This document shows, piece after piece, positions 46,566 to 56,584 of a DNA stretch of 64,000 bases. The notes under the pieces were generated by a model. That model was not told the DNA's origin. It saw nothing but the letters and a program-made list of their open reading frames with translations, and did not search any database. Position numbers and translations under genes: made by a program. The stretch lies in NCBI RefSeq assembly GCF_018917145.1, contig NZ_JAHLOD010000008.1, forward strand, positions 34,517 to 98,516. The letters are read 5' to 3'. How positions within the stretch are numbered: the first letter of the stretch is position 1; each line of letters opens with the position of its first letter. Origin of the DNA: Clostridium bornimense. GTDB taxonomy: Bacteria; Bacillota; Clostridia; Clostridiales; Clostridiaceae.

Positions 46566-47582
46566 TTAACTTTCAAAAATCATCATTCTATTTATAGGAA
46601 ATAATATCGATACTGTAGTTCCTTCTTTTTCTATAGAATTAATTTGTATAGATAGACCTAGCTTTTTACTAAGTTTCTTACATAAAAATAGTCCAATCCC
46701 TGTGGATTTTTTTCCAATTCGCCCATTTTCCCCTGTATATCCTTTTTCAAAAACCTTACCAAGTGATTTTTCATTAATTCCCATGCCATTGTCTTCAATG
46801 TACAATATTACATTATGATCTTTTTCTTTAGTATAAATTTTTATTATCTTCTCTTTCTTATCCATGTACTTTATGGAGTTACTTATTATTTGGTGGAATA
46901 TAAATTCTATCCACTTTGTATCTGAATAAACAACCTTGTCACAATCTTTAATATCTATTTTTATATTATTTTCAATTAAAATATTAGCATTTCTTCTTAT
47001 AACTGAATTAATAGATTTTCTTAGATCTACTTCTTTTATTAAATAATCCTTTTCTATATTGTTACTTCTAGCATAAAATAAAGATTGTTCTATGTAATCT
47101 TCTACTTTTTCTAACTCTTCCTCAATACTGTTCATTGTCTCACTTTTATTGTTCTCAACAATAAGCTTGCAGCTAGCTATTGGTGTCTTAATTTCATGAA
47201 CCCAAAGTTCAATATATTCTCTGTACTCACAGCTTTCTCTTCTAATTTCAGAAACTTTATCTTTCATGCTCTTGCCCATTTTCCCTATGACTTCATAAAA
47301 AATCTTACTTTCTAAAAAGTCTCCGCTTTCACTTACATCCGGTAGAATATATTTCTCCTGTAAATTTTCTAATTTATCTAATACTCCATTATAGTATTTA
47401 TTTTTACTATAATAATCATAAATATAATAAATACTTATACCAATAAAATTTAGAGTATTAGTAAAAACTATGGCATAAGTATTTACTGCCATAGCTCCTA
47501 ATAAAGTTGATGTAAAAATCATAATTATTATATTTATTAAAATAAAAATTATCTTTTCTTTGATATATTCCACTATATTCAT
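46566..47582 (-). CDS. BceS-type intramembrane-sensing histidine kinase
   Basis: 338 residues. Two close TM helices (about 10-30 and 34-54) with almost no extracellular loop are typical of intramembrane-sensing kinases that depend on BceAB for stimulus detection. The H-box WVHEIKTPIA lies about residues 125-135; N-, G1- and G2-boxes (SNSIKYMDK, IEDNGMGI, STGIGLFLCK) follow. Its ATG overlaps the response regulator stop by 4 nt. Confidence 0.92.
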   Translation of the reverse strand: MNIVEYIKEKIIFILINIIIMIFTSTLLGAMAVNTYAIVFTNTLNFIGISIYYIYDYYSKNKYYNGVLDKLENLQEKYILPDVSESGDFLESKIFYEVIGKMGKSMKDKVSEIRRESCEYREYIELWVHEIKTPIASCKLIVENNKSETMNSIEEELEKVEDYIEQSLFYARSNNIEKDYLIKEVDLRKSINSVIRRNANILIENNIKIDIKDCDKVVYSDTKWIEFIFHQIISNSIKYMDKKEKIIKIYTKEKDHNVILYIEDNGMGINEKSLGKVFEKGYTGENGRIGKKSTGIGLFLCKKLSKKLGLSIQINSIEKEGTTVSILFPINRMMIFES

Positions 47583-48250
47583 TTTAATATATATCCTTGC
47601 CCCCTCTTTGTTTGCAGATACCCTTTTGCACCAATCTCTTCAAGCTTCTTTCTAAGCCTATTAACATTAACTGTTAAAGTATTATCATCTATAAACTCAT
47701 CATCCTGCCATAAAGCCTTAATAATATCTTCTCTTGATACTATCTTTTCTTTATTTTTAATAAGGGTATATAATATCCTGCTTTCATTTTTAGTTAGTTC
47801 TACTTTACCTTCGCTACAACTCATTTCACTAGTTGAAAGATTATATTTCAAATCTTTGTAAGTAAATAAATCTACTTCACTACTTACATACACCCTTCTT
47901 ATAATCGATGCTATTCTTGCTAATAAAATTTCAGTATTATATGGCTTTGTTATAAAATCATCTGCACCTAGATTCATACTAATAAGTTCATCAGCATCAC
48001 TATCTCTGCTAGTTACCACTATAATAGGTATATTAGATCTTTTTCTTATTTCTCTACATACATAATATCCATCATAAAAAGGTAAATTAACATCCAATAA
48101 AATAACATTAGGTTCACTTTTCAATGCTTCATCTACTATATTTTCAAAATCAGTTGAATAGACCGCTTCATAACCATATCTACTTAAAAAAGTAGCAAGT
48201 TCCTTCCTAATTTTTTCTTCATCTTCTATTATAAAAACTTTATACTTCAT
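47579..48250 (-). CDS. OmpR-family response regulator (BceR-like)
   Basis: 223 residues from the ATG at 48250, with GGTGGGGA as SD. Receiver domain with the phosphoacceptor in VILLDVNLPFYDGY and the Lys in VTSRD...TKPYN. The C-terminal winged helix (LTKNESRILYTLIKNKEKIVSREDI) binds DNA. Forms a two-component pair with the kinase and probably activates the neighbouring ABC transporter genes. Confidence 0.93.
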   Translation of the reverse strand: MKYKVFIIEDEEKIRKELATFLSRYGYEAVYSTDFENIVDEALKSEPNVILLDVNLPFYDGYYVCREIRKRSNIPIIVVTSRDSDADELISMNLGADDFITKPYNTEILLARIASIIRRVYVSSEVDLFTYKDLKYNLSTSEMSCSEGKVELTKNESRILYTLIKNKEKIVSREDIIKALWQDDEFIDDNTLTVNVNRLRKKLEEIGAKGYLQTKRGQGYILK

Positions 48251-48273
48251 TTCCCCACCACGCAATATCCTAC

Positions 48274-49140
48274 TTATAGCATCTTACCTAATTCATCGAT
48301 TCCTAAAATATAATTCTTACCGCAGAAATGACAATTTACCTCTATAGGTTTTCCTTCCTCAATAATCTCTTCTAAATCTTTTCTTCCTATACTTGCCACT
48401 GCTTTTGAAACTCTTTCAATACTACAGTTACAACTATATTTTGTTTCTGTTTTTTCCATTATCTCTAATCCAAAATCACCTAAAATTTCTTCTAAAATAT
48501 CTTCCGGTGTCATTCCTTCATCTAAAAGACTAGTTATTGAACTAATAGAATTTAGCTTTTCTTGCAATTTATCAATAACTTCTTCGTCAGTATTGGGCAT
48601 CAACTGTATAATGAAACCTCCAGCATGCTTCACCGTATTATCTTTATTCATTAAAACTCCTAATGCCACTGAAGATGGTACTTGATCTGATGTAACAAAA
48701 TAATATGTTAAGTCTTCTGCTATCTCCCCAGAAACTAAATGTGTTTGCCCTATATAAGGTTCTCTAAGTCCCATATCTCTTATAACACTTAAAACGCCTA
48801 ACCCTAAAGCTTTACCTACATCCAATTTTCCTTTATCACTAGGTGGTAACATAACTTCTGGATTTACTACATATCCTTTAACATTAGCATCGGGATCTGT
48901 TGTTACAGTAAGTCCTTTTATTGGTCCATCACACTTTATTTGTAATGTTAATAAATCTTTTGTTCCCTTCATCATTATTCCCATCATCCCTGCTGCTGTC
49001 ATAAGTCTCCCTAATGCTGCTGTTGCAATAGGGCTTGTATTGTGTATATTTTTAGCCTCTTCCACTAAGTTTCTTGTAGTAGAAGCAAAGGCTCTTATTT
49101 GATTGTTTGCTGCTGTTCCTCTTATAATGTAATCTTTCAT
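48274..49140 (-). CDS. hslO: Redox-regulated chaperone Hsp33
   Basis: 288 residues. The C-terminal zinc module has CNC (in YSCNCSIERV) and CxxC (in NCHFCGKNY), the four Cys that release zinc and activate the holdase on oxidation. The N-terminal domain begins DYIIRGTAANNQIRAFA, typical of the family. Cytoplasmic. SD CGGAGGAG. It is separated from the response regulator by about 20 bp, so readthrough is possible. Confidence 0.95.
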   Translation of the reverse strand: MKDYIIRGTAANNQIRAFASTTRNLVEEAKNIHNTSPIATAALGRLMTAAGMMGIMMKGTKDLLTLQIKCDGPIKGLTVTTDPDANVKGYVVNPEVMLPPSDKGKLDVGKALGLGVLSVIRDMGLREPYIGQTHLVSGEIAEDLTYYFVTSDQVPSSVALGVLMNKDNTVKHAGGFIIQLMPNTDEEVIDKLQEKLNSISSITSLLDEGMTPEDILEEILGDFGLEIMEKTETKYSCNCSIERVSKAVASIGRKDLEEIIEEGKPIEVNCHFCGKNYILGIDELGKML

Positions 49141-49559
49141 ATTTACTCCTCCGTCTTACTTAGAAATACTGATATCTTTTTATTTATAATTTAACCTTAG
49201 TTATAAAGAAATTATACCATATTACTATTTTCTCTTATAAATTTATATATAGTTCGAACAATGAATTTTTTGTATATAGTCTCTTGCATTATTTTTTCTA
49301 TATAGTTCTTTGTAATATAATAATATATTTTTACATAAAATAAGGTTAAAGTCACTCCTTTATACTTACATTATCACTACATCCATTGATACACATAGCT
49401 TTCTTAAAGAAAAGTTTACAAATATCATGCAATATATACCATGTAAAATATAGATGTTTCTTTTGAAAAATGATATTATATTATTATCACAATTATGAAT
49501 AAATTGACTAATTTATTTTCATTTAATTCATTTTTTAAATTTTATAGGGGGGGATTATT
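49141..49559. other. Divergent non-coding region hslO / yitT
   Basis: 419 bp with no credible gene. It is AT-rich and contains the promoters for both flanking genes. No clear riboswitch, operator repeat or terminator was found. Confidence 0.4.
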
Positions 49560-50411
49560 TTGAAACAATTAATCAAATCAAACAACTTTTTTATTTCTAT
49601 CTTTCATTTTATTATGATAACATTAGGTTGTATTCTAGCAGCAGTTTCACTAGAGACTTTCCTCGTACCTAATTTGATTATCGATGGTGGTATAACTGGT
49701 ATTTCTATCATGGTCAGTAACCTTACAAAACTTCCTTTAGGACTTTTTGTTTTCTTATTAAATTTGCCGTTTATATTTATAGGATTAAAGCATATAGGCA
49801 AAATATTCGTAATAAAAACATCTTATGCTATGATTTGCTTTTCGCTTTTACTTTCAGTACTTCATAGTGTTCCTGAAGTAACAAATGATATGCTATTATG
49901 TACAATCTTTGGTGGTATATTATTAGGAGCTGGCGCTGGAATAGTAATAAGATATGGTGGATGTTTAGATGGTACAGAAACTATTGCTATATTAATAAGT
50001 AAACATACTTCTTTATCAGTTGGACAAATAGTGTTAATCTGCAATTTACTTATCTTTGGCACTTCTGGTTTTCTTTTCGGATGGGATAGAGCATTATATT
50101 CCCTATTAACCTATTTTATTGCTTTTAAAATTATAGATATGGTAGTTGAAGGTTTTGAACAAGCTAAGTCAGCAATGATTATTACAAACCAAGGAAAAGA
50201 AATATCTGAAGATATTTTTAATAAATTAGGTCGAACAGTTACTATAATGGAAGGTAAAGGTCTTATATCTGGGGAAAAAGTTATCCTCTATTCCGTTATA
50301 ACAAGATTAGAAGTTTATGCCTTAAAGAAAATAGTTCAAGAAGATGATCGTTCTGCATTTGTTACTATTTCTGATGTATCAGAAGTTATAGGTACACCTG
50401 TAAAGAACTAA
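49560..50411 (+). CDS. YitT family membrane protein (DUF161 plus DUF2179)
   Basis: 283 residues from a TTG start, 7 nt after GGGGGG. Five to six TM helices (first at about 13-33) with DGGITGISIMVSNL and GTETIAILIS repeats are followed by a soluble DUF2179 domain (about 200-283: VTIMEGKGLISGEKVILYSVI). The family is widespread in Firmicutes. Transport is presumed but the substrate is unknown. Monocistronic with its own terminator. Confidence 0.9.
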   Translation: MKQLIKSNNFFISIFHFIMITLGCILAAVSLETFLVPNLIIDGGITGISIMVSNLTKLPLGLFVFLLNLPFIFIGLKHIGKIFVIKTSYAMICFSLLLSVLHSVPEVTNDMLLCTIFGGILLGAGAGIVIRYGGCLDGTETIAILISKHTSLSVGQIVLICNLLIFGTSGFLFGWDRALYSLLTYFIAFKIIDMVVEGFEQAKSAMIITNQGKEISEDIFNKLGRTVTIMEGKGLISGEKVILYSVITRLEVYALKKIVQEDDRSAFVTISDVSEVIGTPVKN

Positions 50412-50421
50412 ACTTGATAAT

Positions 50422-50461
50422 AAAAGGAACTATCGCAACTTTTCATGCAATAGTTCCTTTT
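50422..50461. terminator. Terminator between yitT and the ABC transporter operon
   Basis: AAAAGGAACTAT pairs with ATAGTTCCTTTT. It lies between convergent genes ending at 50411 and 50486, with good T/A runs on both sides. Confidence 0.85.
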
Positions 50462-50485
50462 AATTATTATATAATAATCTACTTA

Positions 50486-51208
50486 TTACAATACCTTTGA
50501 CAGAAAATCTTTAGTTCTAGAGTTCTTAGGGTTTTCAAAAATCTCACTTGGTTTTCCTTCTTCTAAAACTTTTCCTCCATCTATAAATAAAATTCTATCT
50601 CCAACTTCTCTTGCAAATCCCATTTCGTGAGTAACTACTACCATAGTCATCCCTTCTTTTGCAAGTTTTTTCATTACTGATAATACCTCTCCTACCATTT
50701 CTGGGTCTAATGCAGAAGTAGGTTCATCAAAAAGCATTACATCTGGCTCCATTGCTAATGCTCTGGCAATAGCTATTCTTTGCTTTTGTCCTCCTGATAA
50801 TGAGGATGGATAAGCATTTCTCTTATCTTCTAATCCTACCATTTTTAAAAGTTCCATTGCTTTTCTTTCTGCTTCACTTTTCGAAATTCCTTTAATCTTA
50901 ATTGGAGCTAATGTAATATTTTCTATTACAGATTTATGAGGAAATAGATTAAAGTTTTGAAAAACCATCCCCATCTTTTCTCTAATCTCATTTATATCTA
51001 CACCTTTGTCCATAATATTATTACCTTCAAATATTATCTCTCCTGATGTAGGCTCTTCAAGTAAATTTAGGCATCTTAAAAATGTTGATTTTCCTGACCC
51101 AGATGGTCCTATAACAACAACTACTTCGCCTTTTTCAATATGTTCATCTATACCTTTTAACACTGATACTTTTCCAAAACTCTTTTTTAAATTTTTAACG
51201 TGAATCAC
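50486..51208 (-). CDS. Polar amino acid ABC transporter ATPase (GlnQ-like)
   Basis: 240 residues. Walker [16 protein letters not shown], signature [14 protein letters not shown], Walker [17 protein letters not shown]-loop VTHEMGFA; the sequence is of the amino-acid (GlnQ/ArtP) subfamily. The GTG start overlaps the 3' end of the permease gene by 14 nt. It energises uptake with the two genes upstream. Confidence 0.94.
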   Translation of the reverse strand: MIHVKNLKKSFGKVSVLKGIDEHIEKGEVVVVIGPSGSGKSTFLRCLNLLEEPTSGEIIFEGNNIMDKGVDINEIREKMGMVFQNFNLFPHKSVIENITLAPIKIKGISKSEAERKAMELLKMVGLEDKRNAYPSSLSGGQKQRIAIARALAMEPDVMLFDEPTSALDPEMVGEVLSVMKKLAKEGMTMVVVTHEMGFAREVGDRILFIDGGKVLEEGKPSEIFENPKNSRTKDFLSKVL

Positions 51209-51872
51209 TTACACTCATCCTCCTTTCAAAGTAACTCATTAAACGTCCTAATGAGAATGTCAAAATAAAATAGAATACCGCAGCAACCATAAGTGGTTCT
51301 AATGAAAGATAAGTAGCTCCTTGTACAATCTTTGCTGAAAACATAAGCTCACCTACACCAATTACAGATGCCATTGATGAATCCTTTATTACTGTAACTA
51401 ATTCATTACCTAGAGCCGGTAATATATTTTTTATTGCTTGTGGTATTATAATTAATCTCATAGCTGTAGATTTTTTCATTCCTAAACTTCTAGCTGCCTC
51501 CATTTGCCCCTTATCAACAGCTTCAATTCCTGCTCTTACAATCTCAGATACATATGCAGCAGAATTTAACCCTATTGCTATTATTGCTGCAGTAAAAGCA
51601 GATATATCTAAATCAAAGATCAACTTAGATCCTGAATATACCATCATTATTTGAAGTAACATCGGTGTTCCTCTAATGATCTCAACATATATAGAAGCAA
51701 TAATCTTAAGAGGCTTCACTTTCCATATATGAAATTTTGATGCTTTCATAAAAAATAATAATGATCCAAATAATATTCCTAAAAATACAGTAATTATTGA
51801 AATACCTAATGTAATACCTACACCATTAAGAAAGGTATTGAAATATTCCCCTATAAATCCAAAGTCAAACAC
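51195..51872 (-). CDS. Polar amino acid ABC transporter permease
   Basis: 225 residues from GTG (SD GGAGG, 7 nt). About five TM helices. [13 protein letters not shown] and the EAA loop [22 protein letters not shown], which contacts the ATPase, mark the HisMQ/GlnP family. Likely forms a homodimer, since only one permease gene is present. Confidence 0.94.
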   Translation of the reverse strand: MFDFGFIGEYFNTFLNGVGITLGISIITVFLGILFGSLLFFMKASKFHIWKVKPLKIIASIYVEIIRGTPMLLQIMMVYSGSKLIFDLDISAFTAAIIAIGLNSAAYVSEIVRAGIEAVDKGQMEAARSLGMKKSTAMRLIIIPQAIKNILPALGNELVTVIKDSSMASVIGVGELMFSAKIVQGATYLSLEPLMVAAVFYFILTFSLGRLMSYFERRMSVSDSR

Positions 51873-51980
51873 TTTCGCTCCTCCTTATCTAGACAATAAA
51901 TAATTGCCAACTCACAACTATTTAACAATTAATATCCTTATCTTATTAAACGCTGCTACTCTGCTGGCAATTTTAAAAAA

Positions 51981-52802
51981 CTAATTACTTTGATTTTCTG
52001 CTGCTATATTATTAGCATCTATTATAAATTTATCTAAGTCACCAGAATCCTTAAGTCTCTTTATTGTCATATTTACTTGCTTTACTAAATCATCTTGTCC
52101 TTTTCTCATACCTACTGCATTACCACCAGAAGTATCTTTAAAAGTTATTTCTGAAAGAGCTAATTCAGGATTTGTTTCCATTGCCATTTTTGCCACTGGT
52201 TCTTCTATAATAAGAGCGTTCACCTTATCTGTCTTTAATTCAAGAATTAAGTTATTTACATTAGCTAATAATTGTACATCTGCATCCTTTACAGTTTTCT
52301 CTGCTATTTCTTGTTGTGTTGACCCAAGTTGAGCTCCTATTTTCTTACCATTTAAATCATCTACTTTTTTAAATTTATCTAAGTTTTCTTTCTTTACTAA
52401 TACTCCATGTTTTGCTTCATAATATATATCTGAAAAATCTATTTGCTTCTTTCTCTTTTCGTCTGGATTCATCCCTGAAATAATCATATCGATTTGTCCA
52501 GCTTTTAGTGCTCCAATAAGAGGATCAAACTCCATCTCTTTAATTTCTAACTTTACTCCCATATCTTTAGCAATCTCATTTGCCAAATTCACATCAAATC
52601 CAACTACTTTATCTTTTCCATCAATCATAGCGTGAAATTCATATGGTGCATAATCAGCACTCATACCAACTACTACTTTACCTTTTTCTTTTATAGTTTC
52701 TAAATCATTTTTTTCTTCTTTACTTCCACAACCTACAAATGACAATGCCATAACCCCCACTAACGTTGCAGCAAAAATTTTTTTTATTAATCCCTTTTTC
52801 AT
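51981..52802 (-). CDS. Amino acid ABC transporter substrate-binding lipoprotein
   Basis: 273 residues from the second ATG (52802), 9 nt from GGGAGG. The lipoprotein signal ends in LSFVGC, so the protein is anchored by a lipidated Cys. The SBP_bac_3 domain (VVVGMSADYAPYEF, VGFDVNLANEIAKDMG, QIDMIISGMNPDEKRKKQIDFSDIYYEA) binds a polar amino acid. Which one cannot be told from sequence. First gene of the operon. Confidence 0.94.
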   Translation of the reverse strand: MKKGLIKKIFAATLVGVMALSFVGCGSKEEKNDLETIKEKGKVVVGMSADYAPYEFHAMIDGKDKVVGFDVNLANEIAKDMGVKLEIKEMEFDPLIGALKAGQIDMIISGMNPDEKRKKQIDFSDIYYEAKHGVLVKKENLDKFKKVDDLNGKKIGAQLGSTQQEIAEKTVKDADVQLLANVNNLILELKTDKVNALIIEEPVAKMAMETNPELALSEITFKDTSGGNAVGMRKGQDDLVKQVNMTIKRLKDSGDLDKFIIDANNIAAENQSN

Positions 52803-53116
52803 TTTAATCATCCTCCCACTTATCTATGTATATTATTATGATATTTATTCATCATTTTTAATTTCAAAAAGACTTAATCGCATCATTTTTTGATTAATTA
52901 TAAATTTGAATCTTATTATATACTGATTTATTCATAAATACAATAGTTTTTATGTATTTTACTGTATTTTTATTCATGAATTTTCATAATATTATTAAGA
53001 ATAAATATTCACAATCTCGCATTTTACACTAATTAAAATTTTATTAAAATTTATCGTACATTTTTGGATATTTATTTATATTCATTTTTTCTTATACATA
53101 AACTTCACTATAGCAA
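52803..53116. other. Non-coding leader upstream of the amino acid transporter operon
   Basis: About 310 bp, extremely AT-rich, with no ORF carrying an SD and no riboswitch or T-box motif that I can recognise. It should hold the operon promoter. Confidence 0.4.
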
Positions 53117-53160
53117 AAGAGGAACATGCAAATTTAATATTTATTTGCTCTATTCCTCTT
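53117..53160 (-). terminator. Terminator of the catabolic operon (53175-59784)
   Basis: AAGAGGAA (53117-53124) pairs with TTCCTCTT (53153-53160), and inner GCAAAT pairs with ATTTGC. It is followed by TTTGC on the minus strand. Confidence 0.75.
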
Positions 53161-53174
53161 CATTGAGATTTATT

Positions 53175-54158
53175 CTATTTTACATTTACTATTTTAGATA
53201 TTTTGTCTATTTCATTATTAAAATAATATATAATATTTTCACAAGAAATCCTTTGTAAGTTTTTCATTGATGTTTCTGAATAAAAAGCTGCATGAGGAGT
53301 AATAATTACATTTTCCCTATTTATAAGACTACTATTTTCTAAATTAGGATTCTCCTCTTTTAATACATCTAAACCAGCTGCTCTTATTATTCCTTCATCT
53401 AAAGCTTTAACTAAATCATTCTCATTAACGCTTCCACCTCTAGCTACATTAATAAATATCGGTATTTTCTTCATTTTTCTAAATCTATTTATATTAAAGT
53501 AATCTTTATTTTCACTATTTTGACTCATATGATTACTAATTATATCTGAATGCTGAAATATATATTCCTCATCTACTATTTCTACACCTAAACTTTTAGC
53601 TTTCTCTTTATTTACATAAGGATCTACCGCTAATACTTTCATCCCAAAAGCTAATGCTCTTTTAGCTACAGCCTGTCCTATCTTTCCAAACCCAAATATT
53701 CCTAATGTTTCATTTTCTAATCTTCTTAATCCATCAATTGATTGATACTGCCATATATGTTTTTTATCAATATCATTTATATAATGTTTTATTCCTCTTT
53801 CCAGAGATAATATCAATGATAAAGTATGATCTGCAACTTCTTGTGTACAGTATTCATTAATAGTTAAAACAGAAATATTCTTTTTTGTAGCCTCTACAAC
53901 ATCAACAGTATCATAACCAACTGCATTAACAGAAATACATTTTAATTTTTTTGTTTTTTCTATAACTTCTTTATCTATAGGTAAAAAAGCTGTTAAAATT
54001 GCATCAGCATCTTTTATAATTTCAATAAATTCATCTTTATTATCTCTATACTGATAAACAACTACTTCAGCATCTTTTATATTGTCTTTTATAATATTCT
54101 TTTCGTAATCAAGATCTCTGATTAAAACATCTGGATAATCACAAATTACTATTTTCAT
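53175..54158 (-). CDS. D-isomer-specific 2-hydroxyacid dehydrogenase
   Basis: 327 residues. The NAD-binding motif GIFGFGKIGQAVAKRA is followed by the catalytic Arg in NVARGGSVNENDL, Glu in LDVLKEENPN and His in ITPHAAFYSE. These are all three residues of the family. It reduces a 2-oxo acid to a D-2-hydroxy acid with NADH. As last gene of a transaminase-rich operon it may reduce the 2-oxo product of transamination and re-oxidise NADH. Substrate unknown. Confidence 0.88.
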   Translation of the reverse strand: MKIVICDYPDVLIRDLDYEKNIIKDNIKDAEVVVYQYRDNKDEFIEIIKDADAILTAFLPIDKEVIEKTKKLKCISVNAVGYDTVDVVEATKKNISVLTINEYCTQEVADHTLSLILSLERGIKHYINDIDKKHIWQYQSIDGLRRLENETLGIFGFGKIGQAVAKRALAFGMKVLAVDPYVNKEKAKSLGVEIVDEEYIFQHSDIISNHMSQNSENKDYFNINRFRKMKKIPIFINVARGGSVNENDLVKALDEGIIRAAGLDVLKEENPNLENSSLINRENVIITPHAAFYSETSMKNLQRISCENIIYYFNNEIDKISKIVNVK

Positions 54159-54180
54159 TTCTCCACCCCTAAATCTATCT

Positions 54181-55263
54181 TCATACTAAATTATAATCAT
54201 TGATTTCACTTAATATTTTCTTAGTAATTTCTACAACCTTATCCATGTCTTTATCAGTTCCAATTGATATTCTCACATATTCATTAATTCTCTTATTTTT
54301 AAAATGTCTAGTTAATACACCATATTTCCTTAATTCATTATGATACTTTTCACCACTAATAGAATCATGAGTTACAAAAATGAAATTAGTTTTGCTATCT
54401 GTAACCTTAAATCCAAGATTTTTTAATTCTTTCTTGATTCTTTCTCTCGTATCTATTACTTTATTATTACATTCTTCAAAATAGCCATTATCTTTTATTG
54501 CTTCTATGGCTGCTATTTGTGACATTGTATTTATATTATATGGAGTAATAGAAAACTTCATTTTATTTAAATCTTCTATTATTTCCTTTGAAGCAATAGC
54601 AAATCCTACCCTTGCTCCTGCTAAATTTCTTGATTTAGAAAAAGTTTGTACAATAATTAAATTGTCATATTTTTTTATAAGATCAACACATGATTTGCTA
54701 CCAAAGTCTACATATGCCTCATCAATTACTACAACTCTATTTTTATTAGATGCTACAATTTTTTCTATTTCTTCATGAGTTAATACTAATCCTGTTGGTG
54801 CATTAGGATTTGCAATAATTATATTCCTATCACAATTAATATAATCATTTATATCAATTGTAAAATCATCTTTTATAGGTATTTCTTTTGCATCTAAATC
54901 AAAAGATTTAGAAAATACCCTATAAAACCCATATGTTATATCTGGAAAACACACTTTACTCTTTTCATCAATAAATGCCATCATAATTAATGATAAAACT
55001 TCATCAGATCCATTTCCTATAAAAACTTCATTAAAATCAATACCATAGAAATCCGCTATTGTTTGCGTAAGTTCTGTTGTATCAGGATCACAATAAAGAT
55101 TTAATCCTGCCACTACAGATTTATCTATTGCCTTTACCACATTAGGCGATGCTTGATATGGTGCTTCATTAGTATTTAGCTTAATGTACTTTTGATCTTT
55201 TGGTTGTTCTCCGGGCACATACGCTTCTAAGTTATAAAATTTATCTATTAAAAATTTACTCAT
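54181..55263 (-). CDS. HisC-like class I/II aminotransferase
   Basis: 360 residues from the ATG at 55263 (SD GAGGAC). KLNTNEAPYQASPNVV, NPNAPTGLVL, VIDEAYVDFG and the PLP-lysine region TFSKSRNLAGARVGFA are the histidinol-phosphate aminotransferase pattern. It lies in a catabolic operon rather than in the his operon, which lacks hisC. It could therefore be the missing HisC, or a paralogue that transaminates another amino acid. Sequence alone does not separate these. Confidence 0.85.
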   Translation of the reverse strand: MSKFLIDKFYNLEAYVPGEQPKDQKYIKLNTNEAPYQASPNVVKAIDKSVVAGLNLYCDPDTTELTQTIADFYGIDFNEVFIGNGSDEVLSLIMMAFIDEKSKVCFPDITYGFYRVFSKSFDLDAKEIPIKDDFTIDINDYINCDRNIIIANPNAPTGLVLTHEEIEKIVASNKNRVVVIDEAYVDFGSKSCVDLIKKYDNLIIVQTFSKSRNLAGARVGFAIASKEIIEDLNKMKFSITPYNINTMSQIAAIEAIKDNGYFEECNNKVIDTRERIKKELKNLGFKVTDSKTNFIFVTHDSISGEKYHNELRKYGVLTRHFKNKRINEYVRISIGTDKDMDKVVEITKKILSEINDYNLV

Positions 55264-55303
55264 ATATACAGTCCTCACTTATATCAAATTCTACTTAAGC
55301 ATT

Positions 55304-56575
55304 TTAAAGATTTTTTAATACTTTATCTAAAATTTCTATAGCTATATCTATTTCTGTTGTAGTAACTATAGTCGGTGCAATAAATCTTATAACATTTTTA
55401 TCACATCCGCATGATAGTAATAACAGTTTATTATCCAAAGCATCAGAAATTACTTTTTTAGTTAATGCTGAATCTGGCTCTCCATCTTTATCCACCATCT
55501 CTATAGCTAACATAAGTCCAATACCTCTTACATCACCTATACAATTGTACTTATTTTTTAATTCCATTAACCTACCTTTAAAATAAGTACCCATCTTTTC
55601 AGCATTTTCAATAGCACCATTTTCTAAAACCTCTATTGTTGCTAATGCAGCAGCACAAGCCACAGGATTACCACCAAAAGTACCTCCATGAGCACCAGCT
55701 GGCCATTTTTCCATATATTCTTTCTTAGCAATTACTGCACTAAGAGGGAAACCTGATGCTATAGCCTTTGCTGTAGTAAATATATCTGGTTCCACTTCAA
55801 AGTATTCTTTAGCAAACATTTTACCTGTTCTACCAAAACCAGTTTGTACTTCATCAAAAATAAGCATTATTCCATAATCATCACATATTTTTCTAACATG
55901 CTTAACAAATTCTACTGGTGGAACTATATATCCACCTTCTCCTTGAATTGGCTCCATTATTATAGCTGCCACTGAATAGGGATCTATTAATCTCTTGAAA
56001 ATATCATTAAATTGATTCATATACTCTTTTGGACATTTATCTCCATCTTTTTTATAAGGAGTTCTATATAAATAAGGATATTCTGCAAAGTATACACTTG
56101 GCATCAATCCTTCATAGTTCTTTCTATAAGCTGAATTAGATGCTGTAATAGATGTAGTTCCTACTGTTCTTCCATGAAATGACCCTTTAAAAGCAATAAT
56201 AGCAGGTCTTTTTGTAATATATTTAGCTAATTTTATTGCACCTTCATTAGCTTCTGCACCACTATTGCTAAAATACACCATATTATCTCCACCAGAGATT
56301 TCTACTAACTTTTCAGCTAAAGCTACATAAGATTCATAGTATACAACATTATGACCTCCATGAATTAGCAAATTTAATTGTTCAGTAGCAGCTTTTACTA
56401 CCTTATCATGGTTATGACCAATATTACATACTGCTACACCACTAGCAAAATCAAGAATTTCATTTCCATCTTCTGTTGTAAGATAACAGCCTTTCCCCTT
56501 AACTACTCCTAACTTAGTAGCTCTTCCACTAACTGGTGGCATTACTTTTTTACATCTTTCATAAAGACTTTCCAT
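55304..56575 (-). CDS. Class III PLP-dependent aminotransferase (GabT/ornithine-type)
   Basis: 423 residues. DFASGVAVCNIGHNH, FSNSGAEANEGAIKLAK, LIFDEVQTGFGRTGKMFA and the PLP-lysine in FTTAKAIASGFPLSAVI are the omega-aminotransferase blocks. It removes the terminal amino group from substrates such as ornithine, 4-aminobutyrate or acetylornithine. It lies between a RocB-like gene and a second transaminase, in an operon under a GntR regulator. Confidence 0.92.
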   Translation of the reverse strand: MESLYERCKKVMPPVSGRATKLGVVKGKGCYLTTEDGNEILDFASGVAVCNIGHNHDKVVKAATEQLNLLIHGGHNVVYYESYVALAEKLVEISGGDNMVYFSNSGAEANEGAIKLAKYITKRPAIIAFKGSFHGRTVGTTSITASNSAYRKNYEGLMPSVYFAEYPYLYRTPYKKDGDKCPKEYMNQFNDIFKRLIDPYSVAAIIMEPIQGEGGYIVPPVEFVKHVRKICDDYGIMLIFDEVQTGFGRTGKMFAKEYFEVEPDIFTTAKAIASGFPLSAVIAKKEYMEKWPAGAHGGTFGGNPVACAAALATIEVLENGAIENAEKMGTYFKGRLMELKNKYNCIGDVRGIGLMLAIEMVDKDGEPDSALTKKVISDALDNKLLLLSCGCDKNVIRFIAPTIVTTTEIDIAIEILDKVLKNL

Positions 56576-56584
56576 AACATCCTC